DNA from: Longicatena sp. | GTDB lineage: Bacteria; Bacillota_I; Bacilli_A; Erysipelotrichales; Erysipelotrichaceae | Reading direction: 5' to 3' | DNA length: 11,840 bases | NCBI GenBank assembly: GCA_020025055.1 | Contig: JAHHST010000048.1 | Coordinates: 1-11,840 of the forward strand | Part shown: positions 1 through 6,948 of the stretch, piece after piece | How positions within the stretch are numbered: the first letter of the stretch is position 1 | Layout of the letters: each line of letters begins with the position of its first letter | Notes under the pieces: generated by a model | Database searches by the model: none | Told to the model about the DNA's origin: nothing | The model's input: the letters and a program-made list of their open reading frames with translations, nothing else | Made by a program: the position numbers and the translations under genes

Positions 1-659
1 GTAAAGAATATGGAGAAATGGTAAGTAAATTTATAAGAACACATTATCGAAATGTATTTGTAGATATATGTGATGATGAAACAATATCATTACGAGAAAT
101 ATATGATGTATATGTTTTAGATGTTGAATTAAAAAATCGATCTGGGTTTGATTTAGCAGAAGAAATTCATTTGAAATTTCCTAATGCAATTATTGTATAT
201 TTAACTTCACATGAAGAATTAGCAAGAAAAGGTTATTTATATTATGGTACAGGATTTGTATCAAAAGCCTTTTTTGAAGAAGAGTTTAAAATGGTATTGG
301 ATAAAATAATGACAAGTATTATAACGGAGAAGCTATATATTCCAATTACACAAAATAAGACAATGGAAGTGTTATGTTTGTTAGATGTATATTATGTTAC
401 AACAGAAGGTCACTATATCATATTAAAAACGAAAAATAATGAATATCGTAAAAGAATGTCTATGAAGAAATTTTTACAGACATATCCGACTAATTATTTT
501 TATGAAAATTGCCGAGGGGAATGCGTAAATCTTCACTATATAAAAAGTTTTAATTCTGAAGGTGTGCAGATGTGTAATGGGCGATGGTTACAGATATCAA
601 AGAACAAAAGAAAGTCTTTAGAAGAAACATATTATGAATATATTTTAAAAAGAATGTAG
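1..659 (+). CDS. LytTR-family response regulator, 5' end outside window (partial)
   Basis: This is a two-component response regulator of the AgrA/VirR class: an N-terminal receiver domain phosphorylated by a sensor kinase, then a LytTR DNA-binding domain. The reading frame is open from base 3, upstream of the first ATG at 18, and reads KEYGE before that Met. The acidic pair that normally begins a receiver domain is missing, so the true start lies before the window and the ATG at 18 is internal. Counting from that ATG, the phospho-acceptor is probably Asp35 (VLDVEL), the switch Thr is Thr63 (YLTS) and the conserved Lys is Lys83 (VSKAF). Residues about 105-210 match LytTR, including the 'YVTTEGHYI' strand, 'ECVNLHYIKS' and 'GRWLQISKNKRK'. 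No partner kinase is visible. Family assignment is secure; the target genes are unknown. Confidence 0.9.
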   Translation, partial: KEYGEMVSKFIRTHYRNVFVDICDDETISLREIYDVYVLDVELKNRSGFDLAEEIHLKFPNAIIVYLTSHEELARKGYLYYGTGFVSKAFFEEEFKMVLDKIMTSIITEKLYIPITQNKTMEVLCLLDVYYVTTEGHYIILKTKNNEYRKRMSMKKFLQTYPTNYFYENCRGECVNLHYIKSFNSEGVQMCNGRWLQISKNKRKSLEETYYEYILKRM

Positions 660-688
660 TCTTTAATTATTAAGATTTTTTTATTTTT
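658..688 (+). terminator. weak candidate intrinsic terminator after the LytTR gene
   Basis: A short stem (AGTCTT paired with AAGATT, one G-U pair, 8-base loop) overlaps the stop codon and is followed by a long T-rich run from about 676. The T-run is convincing, but the stem is short and AT-rich, so this is a tentative call. Confidence 0.35.
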
Positions 689-765
689 AAGTATAATTTT
701 ATGAGTGTTATTGAATATGATACCATGCATTGGAGCATACTAGTAATGACAAGGAGGAAATTTAA

Positions 766-1299
766 ATGAAAAAATTATTTAAAACGGTATTGACCTCAGC
801 ATTATTAGTAAGTGTATTATTTGGGTGCAGTTCAAAAGATAATCAAAATAACAAAAATGATAATCTTTCTACATCTATTAAAGATGATGCAGAGGATGCA
901 AAAGATGATGTTACACAAACAATTGATGATGTAATGGATTATTTTAAAAAGCAAAAGGTAGAAGTTGAAAATGTACAAGGTATTGATAAAATCGATTTTG
1001 CAGCATATGAAGGAAAAAGTTTTGAGGTAAATGGTAAAACAGTTTATTTATATCGTGTAAATGAAAAAGATAAAAATATGAAAAAATTACTTCAAGAAGT
1101 AAAAGATACTGGAAAAGTAACTGTAAATATGAATAATAAAGAACAAGAATATAAAGCAAAAGTAAAAGGAAATTTGCTGATGTTATATAATTACGATGAG
1201 GATTTAAATGATGTTTTAACAACGTTTGATGCCTATCAAAATGGTACACGATATGCTGAACCATATAATAAACCAGAATCAAATACAAATCTTGAATAA
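766..1299 (+). CDS. small lipoprotein of unknown function
   Basis: The product has 177 residues. A lipoprotein signal peptide is clear: basic MKK, a hydrophobic stretch (residues 7-19) and the lipobox LFGC with the acylated cysteine at position 21. It should be exported and tethered to the outer face of the membrane. A polar Asp/Asn/Lys-rich linker (22-55) follows, then a compact domain (about 60-160) with alternating charged and aromatic residues, including 'YEGKSFEVNGKTVYLYRV'. I do not recognise this domain. The start is supported by AAGGAGG at 751-757, eight bases before the ATG. A stem-loop follows the gene, so it is probably transcribed alone or with the gene before it. The upstream LytTR regulator could control it, but no binding site was identified. 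Confidence 0.85.
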   Translation: MKKLFKTVLTSALLVSVLFGCSSKDNQNNKNDNLSTSIKDDAEDAKDDVTQTIDDVMDYFKKQKVEVENVQGIDKIDFAAYEGKSFEVNGKTVYLYRVNEKDKNMKKLLQEVKDTGKVTVNMNNKEQEYKAKVKGNLLMLYNYDEDLNDVLTTFDAYQNGTRYAEPYNKPESNTNLE

Positions 1300-1323
1300 A
1301 TATTTTAATTTCTATAGTAATTT

Positions 1324-1360
1324 TATATTGTTACATGAATAATGTAACAATATATTTTAT
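1324..1360 (+). terminator. perfect 13-bp inverted repeat, probable terminator
   Basis: The arms 1324-1336 and 1342-1354 are perfectly complementary (core ATATTGTTACAT / ATGTAACAATAT), with a 5-base loop. A T-rich stretch follows from 1355. It lies 25 bases after the lipoprotein stop codon and 40 bases before the next gene. The stem is AT-rich, so termination may be partial. The symmetry would also suit a protein-binding site. Confidence 0.6.
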
Positions 1361-1394
1361 TATATAGATGTAAAAAGAAAAAGAGGTATGTATT

Positions 1395-1760
1395 ATGATT
1401 GATGAACGAAAAATGGCAAAAGAATTATTAAACGCAGTGTGGAACAATGACACAGATCGTGTGAAAGAATTACTTGATTTTGGAGCAGATCCAAATTGGA
1501 TTTTTAATGGATATCCAATTTTGTTGCATGCAGTTTATACACGCAATGCCCAAGCAGTTTTAGCCTTAATTGATGCAGGTGCAATCGATGAAGCAAAAGC
1601 ATTAGGGTTTGCATTGGAAAATGGCATAGGAGAAGTCGTTGCAGTTTTAGGAAATAAAGGAATTGTTCCAAAACATCAAGAAATAAAAAAAGAATTTGGT
1701 GAATATCCATCACGATACTGTCCACTAAATTATCGACCTAAATTTGTAAGAGCAAATTAG
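1395..1760 (+). CDS. small ankyrin-repeat protein
   Basis: The product has 121 residues, with no signal peptide or membrane segment, and is probably cytoplasmic. Residues 8-34 form a clear ankyrin repeat: 'LLNAVWNNDTDRVKELLDFG' followed by 'ADPN'. Residues 39-63 form a second ('LLHAVYTRNAQAVLALIDAGA'-like) and residues 66-92 a degenerate third. Ankyrin repeats mediate protein-protein contacts, and this protein has no other domain, so it is likely an adaptor or inhibitor of an unknown partner. The C-terminal 30 residues are polar and rich in Pro, Tyr and Arg, outside the repeat pattern. The start is supported by AGAGG at 1382-1386, eight bases before the ATG. Two to three repeats is short for a stable ankyrin domain. 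Confidence 0.85.
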   Translation: MIDERKMAKELLNAVWNNDTDRVKELLDFGADPNWIFNGYPILLHAVYTRNAQAVLALIDAGAIDEAKALGFALENGIGEVVAVLGNKGIVPKHQEIKKEFGEYPSRYCPLNYRPKFVRAN

Positions 1761-1813
1761 TTTTAAACCATTCACAATCCTTTTGATAGGATTTAATACT
1801 GTAGGGTTTAAAA
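1761..1813 (+). other. nested inverted repeats directly after the ankyrin gene
   Basis: The base after the ankyrin stop codon begins a 9-base arm (TTTTAAACC, 1761-1769) perfectly complementary to GGTTTAAAA at 1805-1813. Inside it, AATCC (1776-1780) pairs with GGATT (1789-1793) around an 8-base loop. The RNA could form a stem with an inner hairpin. No T-run follows directly, so it is not a classic terminator. It could stabilise the 3' end of the message or be chance in AT-rich DNA. Confidence 0.4.
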
Positions 1814-1847
1814 TATTATAATAAAAAAATAGAAAAATAAAAATTTT

Positions 1848-1894
1848 AAAAGGTAAATGAAATTATAGTAAATATGTTTCATTTATCTTTTTTT
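1848..1894 (+). terminator. intrinsic terminator after the ankyrin gene
   Basis: A 15-bp stem pairs 1848-1862 (AAAAGGTAAATGAAA) with 1877-1891 through one G-U pair, with a 14-base loop. The descending arm runs into seven consecutive T residues (1888-1894). This is a good Rho-independent terminator for transcripts from the left. Confidence 0.75.
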
Positions 1895-1999
1895 GTTTGA
1901 ATAAAAAATGAAATACATCGATAGGCAATTTAAGATATATTTTGATATATAAATTAAATAATATAGTTATAGATCTTTTTTTATTTTTGTGGTTAAGTA

Positions 2000-2015
2000 A
2001 ATCTTAAGAAAGATT
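2000..2015. repeat. short inverted repeat, possible operator
   Basis: AATCTT (2000-2005) and AAGATT (2010-2015) form a perfect 6-bp dyad with a 4-base centre, 25 bases upstream of the candidate -35 box of the membrane-gene unit. Its position would suit a regulator-binding site, but such short dyads are common in AT-rich DNA. Confidence 0.25.
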
Positions 2016-2039
2016 CATAATTGGCATTTGGGTAGACGG

Positions 2040-2068
2040 TTGAAAAAAAGCTTATATTATGTAATAAT
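2040..2068 (+). promoter_or_regulatory. candidate sigma-A promoter for the three-gene unit
   Basis: TTGAAA (2040-2045, five of six to the -35 consensus) and AATAAT (2063-2068, five of six to the -10 consensus) are separated by exactly 17 bases. Transcription would begin near 2075, about 50 bases before the preferred start codon at 2125. It would leave the ATG at 2092 close to the 5' end of the message without a ribosome binding site. Confidence 0.55.
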
Positions 2069-2106
2069 TATTTAGCGATTTAGCATAAAAAATGATAAAA
2101 AATCGA

Positions 2107-2122
2107 AGAGAGGTTAGGAAGG
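2107..2122 (+). promoter_or_regulatory. ribosome binding site that decides the start at 2125
   Basis: AGAGAGG (2107-2113) lies 11 bases before the ATG at 2125, and AGGAAGG (2116-2122) two bases before it. Nothing similar precedes the in-frame ATG at 2092, which would add 11 mostly basic residues ahead of the family-typical MQFYIDPGTG start. Confidence 0.6.
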
Positions 2123-2124
2123 TT

Positions 2125-3369
2125 ATGCAATTTTATATTGATCCAGGGACAGGGAGTATGTTGTTTACGATACTTGTCGGTATTTTAGGCGCGGGTATCT
2201 ATGCATTACGTAATGTGGTTATGAAGGCACGTTTTGTGTTAAGTGGAGGAAAAGCAGAAAAGACGAATAAAAAGAATATTCCATATGCAATTTTTACAGA
2301 CAGTAAACGATATTGGAATACGTTTGGTCCGATTTGTGATGAGTTTGAAAAAAGAGGAGAATCTATTGTTTACATGACTGCTTCTAAAGATGATCCAGCA
2401 CTTGAACGTGATTATAAACATGTAAAGTGTGAGTTTATTGGTGAAGGGAACAAAGCGTTTGCTAAGTTAAATATGTTACAGGCAGATATCGTTTTATCTA
2501 GTACACCAGGGTTAGATGTATATCAATGGAAAAGATCTAAGGATGTAAAATGGTATGTTCATGTACTTCATGCTGCAAATGATCCAGCAGCGTACCGTAT
2601 GTTTGGTTTAGATTACTACGATGCAGTTTTATTATCAGGGGATTATCAAGTTAAACAACAACGTGATTTAGAAAGAATTCGTAACTTAAAAGCGAAAGAG
2701 TTACCATTAGTTGGTTTAACATATATGGATGAAATGTATAATAGATTAAAAGAATCCATGAAAAATGAAACAAAAGAGGATAAACATCAGATTAATGTAT
2801 TATTAGCACCATCATGGGGATCTAATAGTATTTTTAATCGCTATGGCGGGAAAATAATTCAATTGTTATTGGATACAGGATATCATGTTATTGTTAGACC
2901 TCACCCACAGTCATATGTATCAGAAAAAAAATTATTAGATGGATTAATGGAACAATTTCCAAATAGCGAACAATTAGAATGGAATAAGGATAATGATAAC
3001 TTTGATGTATTAAAACGTTCTGATATATTAATCTCAGACTTTTCTGGTGTGTTATTTGACTTCTCACTTGTATTTGATAAACCAATTATATATACAGATA
3101 CAGATTATGATAACTCAACAAATGATATGTGTTGGCTCGATGATGAAATGTGGACATTTACAACATTACCAAAAATTGGACAGCAGCTTACAAAAGATAA
3201 TTTAGAAAATGTTAAAACGTTAATAGATAGTTGTTTAAATGATACAAAATATGAAACGGCAAGAGAAGTAGCTAGACAAGAAACATGGGCACATAGAGGC
3301 GAAGCTACCATTCGTACTGTAGATTATTTAATAAATAAACATGCAGAACTTGAAAAGAATGAAGGATAA
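2125..3369 (+). CDS. CDP-glycerol glycerophosphotransferase-family (TagF-like) protein
   Basis: The product has 414 residues. TagF-type enzymes add glycerol-phosphate or similar units from CDP-activated donors to wall polymers at the inner membrane face. Here, an N-terminal 'IDPGTGSMLF' segment and hydrophobic helix (12-28) should anchor it. The transferase domain follows, with 'LLAPSWGSNS' (226-235), the signature RPHP (258-261) and 'SDILISDFSGVLFDFS' (299-314), the usual SD-S-V-FDF donor-binding motif. The family's HG motif appears altered: 'VLHAAND' at 147-153 has His149 but Ala instead of Gly, and no clear following Lys. The start at 2125 is preferred because AGAGAGG and AGGAAGG precede it. 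The in-frame ATG at 2092 has no ribosome binding site. It overlaps the next gene, so it is probably translationally coupled. The acceptor and polymer are unknown. Confidence 0.85.
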   Translation: MQFYIDPGTGSMLFTILVGILGAGIYALRNVVMKARFVLSGGKAEKTNKKNIPYAIFTDSKRYWNTFGPICDEFEKRGESIVYMTASKDDPALERDYKHVKCEFIGEGNKAFAKLNMLQADIVLSSTPGLDVYQWKRSKDVKWYVHVLHAANDPAAYRMFGLDYYDAVLLSGDYQVKQQRDLERIRNLKAKELPLVGLTYMDEMYNRLKESMKNETKEDKHQINVLLAPSWGSNSIFNRYGGKIIQLLLDTGYHVIVRPHPQSYVSEKKLLDGLMEQFPNSEQLEWNKDNDNFDVLKRSDILISDFSGVLFDFSLVFDKPIIYTDTDYDNSTNDMCWLDDEMWTFTTLPKIGQQLTKDNLENVKTLIDSCLNDTKYETAREVARQETWAHRGEATIRTVDYLINKHAELEKNEG

Positions 3370-4066
3370 AGAAATCATTCGTTTTCAGGATTTCCTATGC
3401 ATTATAAACCCATTAATTGTATATGTATTTGGATCTAGTATAGTAAGATTCATAATGGGTCAAATTGGATTATCTAAAATCAGTAATTTTGTTAATATAT
3501 TCGTTATGACAATCTTGGTTGTTTATTGGTTTCATAGGGAAAATATCGAATATAAGCAACGAAAAATGAAAATGACAAATAACGAAAAAGTTGAATTTGT
3601 TGTGTTTACAATTTGTTTAACATTATTTATTGCGAGTATTTCTTTACTTGTAAAAGATCCAATTTCTAAACAACCAAGTTCAATATTAAATTTGATAAGT
3701 ATAGTCTTTTTAGGTCCTATATGTGAAGAATACTTATTTCGTGGTTTATTATTTCTTCGTTGTAAAAAAGTTTTAGGAAATCGTATTTCTTTTTTTAGCA
3801 GTTCTATTTTGTTTGGAATTGCGCATGCGGATGTAAAACTTGCAATAGTATCTATTTGTGTAGGAATGATTCTATGTTATTTGTATTTAAAATATCAAAA
3901 TCTAAATAATTTAATAATTCTACATATTTGTTTAAATTTATTTTCGTATGTTAAAGAAATTTATCAATTATCTAATGCAATTTATGTTATAAATGCACTT
4001 ATTTTAGGTGCGTTGATCATTAGGGAGTTTAGAAAAAATAAAGTACAAGTACTATTGAAAAATTGA
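3359..4066 (+). CDS. CPBP-family intramembrane metalloprotease (Abi domain)
   Basis: The product has 235 residues from this start. It is a polytopic membrane protein of the CPBP/Abi family, relatives of Rce1-type CAAX proteases; bacterial members are linked to bacteriocin self-immunity, signalling or membrane-protein processing. All active-site motifs are present: EEYLFR (Glu123, Glu124, Arg128), FGIAH (Phe152, His156) and HICLN (His189, Asn193). The enzyme is therefore expected to be active. Hydrophobic segments lie at about 13-33, 43-58, 80-98, 110-130, 144-174 and 184-198. An in-frame ATG at 3341 would give 241 residues. Neither start has a strong ribosome binding site, but GAAAAG just before 3359 and the smaller overlap favour 3359. 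It overlaps the preceding gene by 11 bases and is followed after 13 bases by the YidC/sulfatase gene, suggesting one operon. The substrate is unknown; the neighbouring fusion protein is a candidate only by context. Confidence 0.85.
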   Translation: MKDKEIIRFQDFLCIINPLIVYVFGSSIVRFIMGQIGLSKISNFVNIFVMTILVVYWFHRENIEYKQRKMKMTNNEKVEFVVFTICLTLFIASISLLVKDPISKQPSSILNLISIVFLGPICEEYLFRGLLFLRCKKVLGNRISFFSSSILFGIAHADVKLAIVSICVGMILCYLYLKYQNLNNLIILHICLNLFSYVKEIYQLSNAIYVINALILGALIIREFRKNKVQVLLKN

Positions 4067-4079
4067 AAGGAGATCAAGA

Positions 4080-6842
4080 ATGAATATTTTTAGTATTTTA
4101 TATAATCTGTTTATTGGACCACTTGAAATATTTTTTGAAATTTTATTTTCATTAGCTAATAAAGTTATAGACAATCCAGGTCTATCGATTATATTTTTAA
4201 GTTTAGCAATGAATTTTTTAGTTCTTCCATTGTATAAACGTGCTGACGCTATGCAAGAAGAAGAACGAGAAGTTGAAAAGAGAATGAATCATTGGGTTAC
4301 ACACATTAAAAAATCATTTAAAGGTGATGAACGTTTTATGATGTTGCAAACCTATTATCGACAAAATAATTATAAACCGACAGATATTTTAAAAGGTTCA
4401 GTTTCATTATTTTTAGAAATTCCATTTTTTATGGCGGCTTATAATTTCTTGTCTAGTTTAGAGTTATTGAATCATGTTTCTTTTGGACCAATCTCTAACT
4501 TAGGTGCGCCAGATGGATTATTAACGATTGCTGGAATTACAATCAATCTTTTACCTATTCTTATGACATTGATTAATATGGTATCAACAGTAATTTATAC
4601 GAAGGGATTGCCGTTAAAAAGTAAAATTCAATTATACGGTATGGCTATTATCTTCTTAGTATTGTTATATGATTCACCATCAGGGTTAGTATTCTATTGG
4701 ACATTAAATAATATTTTCTCATTAGTAAAAATTGTGTTCTACAAATTTAAGGATCCAAAATTCGTATTAAGTGTATTATCATCTATTGTTGGAGTAATTG
4801 GATTAGTTTATATTTCATTTATAAATCCATTCGCAACAATGAGAAGACAACTTTTAATTAGTATATTATTGTTTATGTTATTCATTCCTTTAGTTGTTTA
4901 TTATATTAAGAAAAAATTTGTTAAAGTTGAAATTAAAGAAATAAGTAAAACAGAAAATATGGTTTTTTACTTAGGAATTATTTTTATGACGATATTATGT
5001 GGTCTATTAATTCCTTCAGCAGTAGTTGCGGCATCTCCAGAAGAATTTATCAATACGATGACATTACAAAATCCATTAGTTTATATCTTAAATTGCTTTG
5101 TTTTGGCCGCAGGAACATTCATTGTATGGTTTAGTATATTTTATGCATTAGCAAGTGCATCTGGAAAAAGAACGATGGGATTTGGAATGTTAGCTTTATC
5201 AGGAATGGCAATTGTTAATTACATGTTTTTTGGTAAAGGATATGGAAATTTATCTCCAAATCTAACATTTGATATAAAACCAGTTGTTTTATTAAAAGAT
5301 CAATTTATTAATTTAGGAATCATTATTCTTGTGATTACTTTACTATATTTTATTTGGAAGAAAAAAGAAGAAGTTGTTAAAGCAATCTATGCTGCAGCAA
5401 TTATTGCGGTAGTTTGTATGGGTGGAATGAACATAGTAAATGTAAATGCAGCTGTATCTGATAAGATTGATAATCTTAATAAGTTACAAGCAAAAGCAGC
5501 AAGTATTCCATTAAGCAAGAATGGAAAGAATGTTGTTGTTTTAATGCTTGACCGTGCAATTGGTGGTTTGGTCCCTTATTTATTAAATGAGGATGCAAAT
5601 TTAAAAAATCAATTTGATGGATTTACATATTATCCAAATACAATTTCATATGGTGGTTATACAAATGTTGGTACTCCAGGAATTTATGGTGGATATGAAT
5701 ACACTCCAAAAAATATAAATAAAAGGGATCAAGAATCTTTGAAAGATAAACAAAATGAAGCATTGAAGGTAATGCCTGTGTTATTTGATGAAAATAACTT
5801 TACAACGACTGTGTTTGATCCAACATATGCAGGATATGGATGGATTCCTGATTTATCAATTTATGATGATTATCCAAATATTCATAGATTTATTACAATG
5901 GAAAATTTCTATGCAAAACAAAATAATACACTTGCAAAAGAAGATAGCTTTTTAAGATTGAATAGAAACCTATTTGTATATAGTTTGTTTAAAGTATCTC
6001 CACTTGTAGTTCAACCAAATATTTATGATAATGGTAACTATAATGGTACTGCTGAAAGATGTAATAAAGTTGCGACAAAACAAACATTGTTTGGTATTTC
6101 AAAATCAAAAGGTGTTACTAGTCGATTTACAACAGCATACTCTGTATTACAAAATCTAACACATATGACAAAGATTTCTGATGGTAATAAAGGAACATTC
6201 TTAATGATGAGTAATAATACAACACATGAACCAATATTATTACAAGAACCAGAATATGTACCTTCATTTGATGTAGATAATACACAATATGATAAAGATC
6301 ATAAAGATCGTTTTAATTTAGATGGTAAAGTACTTCATATGGAAACTGAGAATCAAGTAACTCATTATCATGTAAATATGGCTGCTTTCAAACAATTAGG
6401 AAAATGGTTTGATTATTTAAAAGAAAATGATGTATATGACAATACGAGAATTATTATTGTATCTGACCATGGACATCATCTTAAACATTTTGATAATTTC
6501 CAATTTGCAGATGGTAAACCATATGGTGATGTAGAAAAATTTAATTCGTTATTTATGGTAAAAGACTTTAATTCCAAAGGATTTAAAACAGATACATCAT
6601 TTATGACAAATGCGGATGTACCAGGAATTGCTACAGATGGGATTATTAAAAATGCAGTGAACCCATTTACTAAGAATCCATTAAAGAATGATTTAGCGAA
6701 AAAAGGTAAACAATATATTTTATTTACTGAATGGAGTGTAACTAAAAATCATGGAAATACATTCTTACCAGGTAAATGGATTACTGTGCACGATGACATT
6801 TTCAATATGAATAATTGGGAAGTATTGGAAGATAGTGAATAG
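4080..6842 (+). CDS. YidC/Oxa1-like membrane domain fused to extracellular sulfatase-like domain
   Basis: The product has 920 residues. Residues 1-222 look like a YidC core: amphipathic start (1-30), helix 'GLSIIFLSLAMNFLVLPL' (34-51), charged cytoplasmic hairpin (53-106), 'LFLEIPFFMAAYNFL' (110-124), helices at about 147-172 and 182-197, and 'SGLVFYWTLNNIFSLV' (201-216). The conserved groove Arg is replaced by Asn45. Seven more helices follow (about 228-249, 254-276, 292-315, 332-358, 364-384, 406-426, 434-456). Positive residues after alternate helices put residues 457-920 outside. That part resembles the alkaline-phosphatase/sulfatase fold of LtaS: 'VVVLMLDR' (Asp491), a Thr in 'GGYTNVGTPG' (Thr528 or Thr532) as possible nucleophile, 'NNTTHEP' (His716) and 'VSDHGHH' (Asp796, His797). 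AAAGGAGAT (4066-4074) sets the start. The probable role is transfer or hydrolysis of a phosphate-containing group on a surface polymer or lipid; this is inference. Confidence 0.85.
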   Translation: MNIFSILYNLFIGPLEIFFEILFSLANKVIDNPGLSIIFLSLAMNFLVLPLYKRADAMQEEEREVEKRMNHWVTHIKKSFKGDERFMMLQTYYRQNNYKPTDILKGSVSLFLEIPFFMAAYNFLSSLELLNHVSFGPISNLGAPDGLLTIAGITINLLPILMTLINMVSTVIYTKGLPLKSKIQLYGMAIIFLVLLYDSPSGLVFYWTLNNIFSLVKIVFYKFKDPKFVLSVLSSIVGVIGLVYISFINPFATMRRQLLISILLFMLFIPLVVYYIKKKFVKVEIKEISKTENMVFYLGIIFMTILCGLLIPSAVVAASPEEFINTMTLQNPLVYILNCFVLAAGTFIVWFSIFYALASASGKRTMGFGMLALSGMAIVNYMFFGKGYGNLSPNLTFDIKPVVLLKDQFINLGIIILVITLLYFIWKKKEEVVKAIYAAAIIAVVCMGGMNIVNVNAAVSDKIDNLNKLQAKAASIPLSKNGKNVVVLMLDRAIGGLVPYLLNEDANLKNQFDGFTYYPNTISYGGYTNVGTPGIYGGYEYTPKNINKRDQESLKDKQNEALKVMPVLFDENNFTTTVFDPTYAGYGWIPDLSIYDDYPNIHRFITMENFYAKQNNTLAKEDSFLRLNRNLFVYSLFKVSPLVVQPNIYDNGNYNGTAERCNKVATKQTLFGISKSKGVTSRFTTAYSVLQNLTHMTKISDGNKGTFLMMSNNTTHEPILLQEPEYVPSFDVDNTQYDKDHKDRFNLDGKVLHMETENQVTHYHVNMAAFKQLGKWFDYLKENDVYDNTRIIIVSDHGHHLKHFDNFQFADGKPYGDVEKFNSLFMVKDFNSKGFKTDTSFMTNADVPGIATDGIIKNAVNPFTKNPLKNDLAKKGKQYILFTEWSVTKNHGNTFLPGKWITVHDDIFNMNNWEVLEDSE

Positions 6843-6863
6843 AATTACACTTTAATAAAAGAT

Positions 6864-6912
6864 AGCTCGAATGTAACAATATAAAATATTGCTTATTCGA
6901 GCTTTTATTTTT
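6864..6912 (+). terminator. strong intrinsic terminator after the YidC/sulfatase gene
   Basis: AGCTCGAAT (6864-6872) pairs perfectly with ATTCGAGCT (6895-6903). A second stem, CAATAT/ATATTG (6877-6882 with 6886-6891), stacks inside with a 3-base loop. The run TTTTATTTTTAT follows at 6903-6914. It closes the three-gene unit and lies just before the WYL gene's candidate promoter. Confidence 0.9.
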
Positions 6913-6913
6913 A

Positions 6914-6922
6914 TGCTATTAT
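6914..6922 (+). promoter_or_regulatory. candidate extended -10 promoter for the WYL regulator gene
   Basis: TGCTATTAT fits an extended -10 element (TGn before a five-of-six TATAAT match), directly after the preceding terminator's T-run. No good -35 box lies 16-18 bases upstream, as is acceptable for an extended -10. The expected transcript start near 6929 gives a leader of about 20 bases with GGAGG at 6937-6941. Confidence 0.4.
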
Positions 6923-6948
6923 TTTTATAGAAACTTGGAGGTAATCCT

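Larger units (their letters stand above)
1761..2091. other. 331-base intergenic region with RNA-fold signals, terminator and promoter
   Basis: No convincing gene is present; the only short ATG frame noticed (14 codons, near 1908) lacks a ribosome binding site. From left to right the stretch holds a nested inverted repeat (1761-1813), a good intrinsic terminator (1848-1894), a very AT-rich segment with two GATATAT copies (1934-1952), a 6-bp inverted repeat AATCTT/AAGATT (2000-2015) and a candidate promoter (2040-2068). It separates the small-gene block from the three-gene membrane unit. Confidence 0.6.

Noticed and set aside
692..697. TATAAT as a -10 box for the lipoprotein gene.
   Set aside because: No -35 box at a suitable distance and no TGn extension; the match lies in a T/A-rich run.
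944..1288. Open minus-strand frame of 114 codons opposite the lipoprotein gene.
   Set aside because: It is rich in Leu, Tyr and His as expected for an antisense shadow of AT-rich coding DNA; no family resemblance.
1908..1952. Short ATG frame of 14 codons in the long intergenic region.
   Set aside because: No ribosome binding site and no recognisable peptide feature.
1988..2045. GGTTAAG (1991) and GGTTGAA (2038) as possible LytTR direct-repeat binding sites upstream of the membrane unit.
   Set aside because: They match the LytTR consensus poorly and are 47 bases apart, not the usual spacing of about two helical turns.
2092..2124. ATG at 2092 as start of the glycerophosphotransferase-like gene.
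   Set aside because: It has no ribosome binding site and adds basic residues ahead of the family-typical start; 2125 has clear Shine-Dalgarno sequences.
1341..6883. A 14-base string (AATGTAACAATATA) occurs both at 1341-1354 and at 6870-6883, in two different hairpins.
   Set aside because: In DNA this AT-rich, about one or two shared 14-mers are expected by chance in a window of this size, so no repeat family is claimed.
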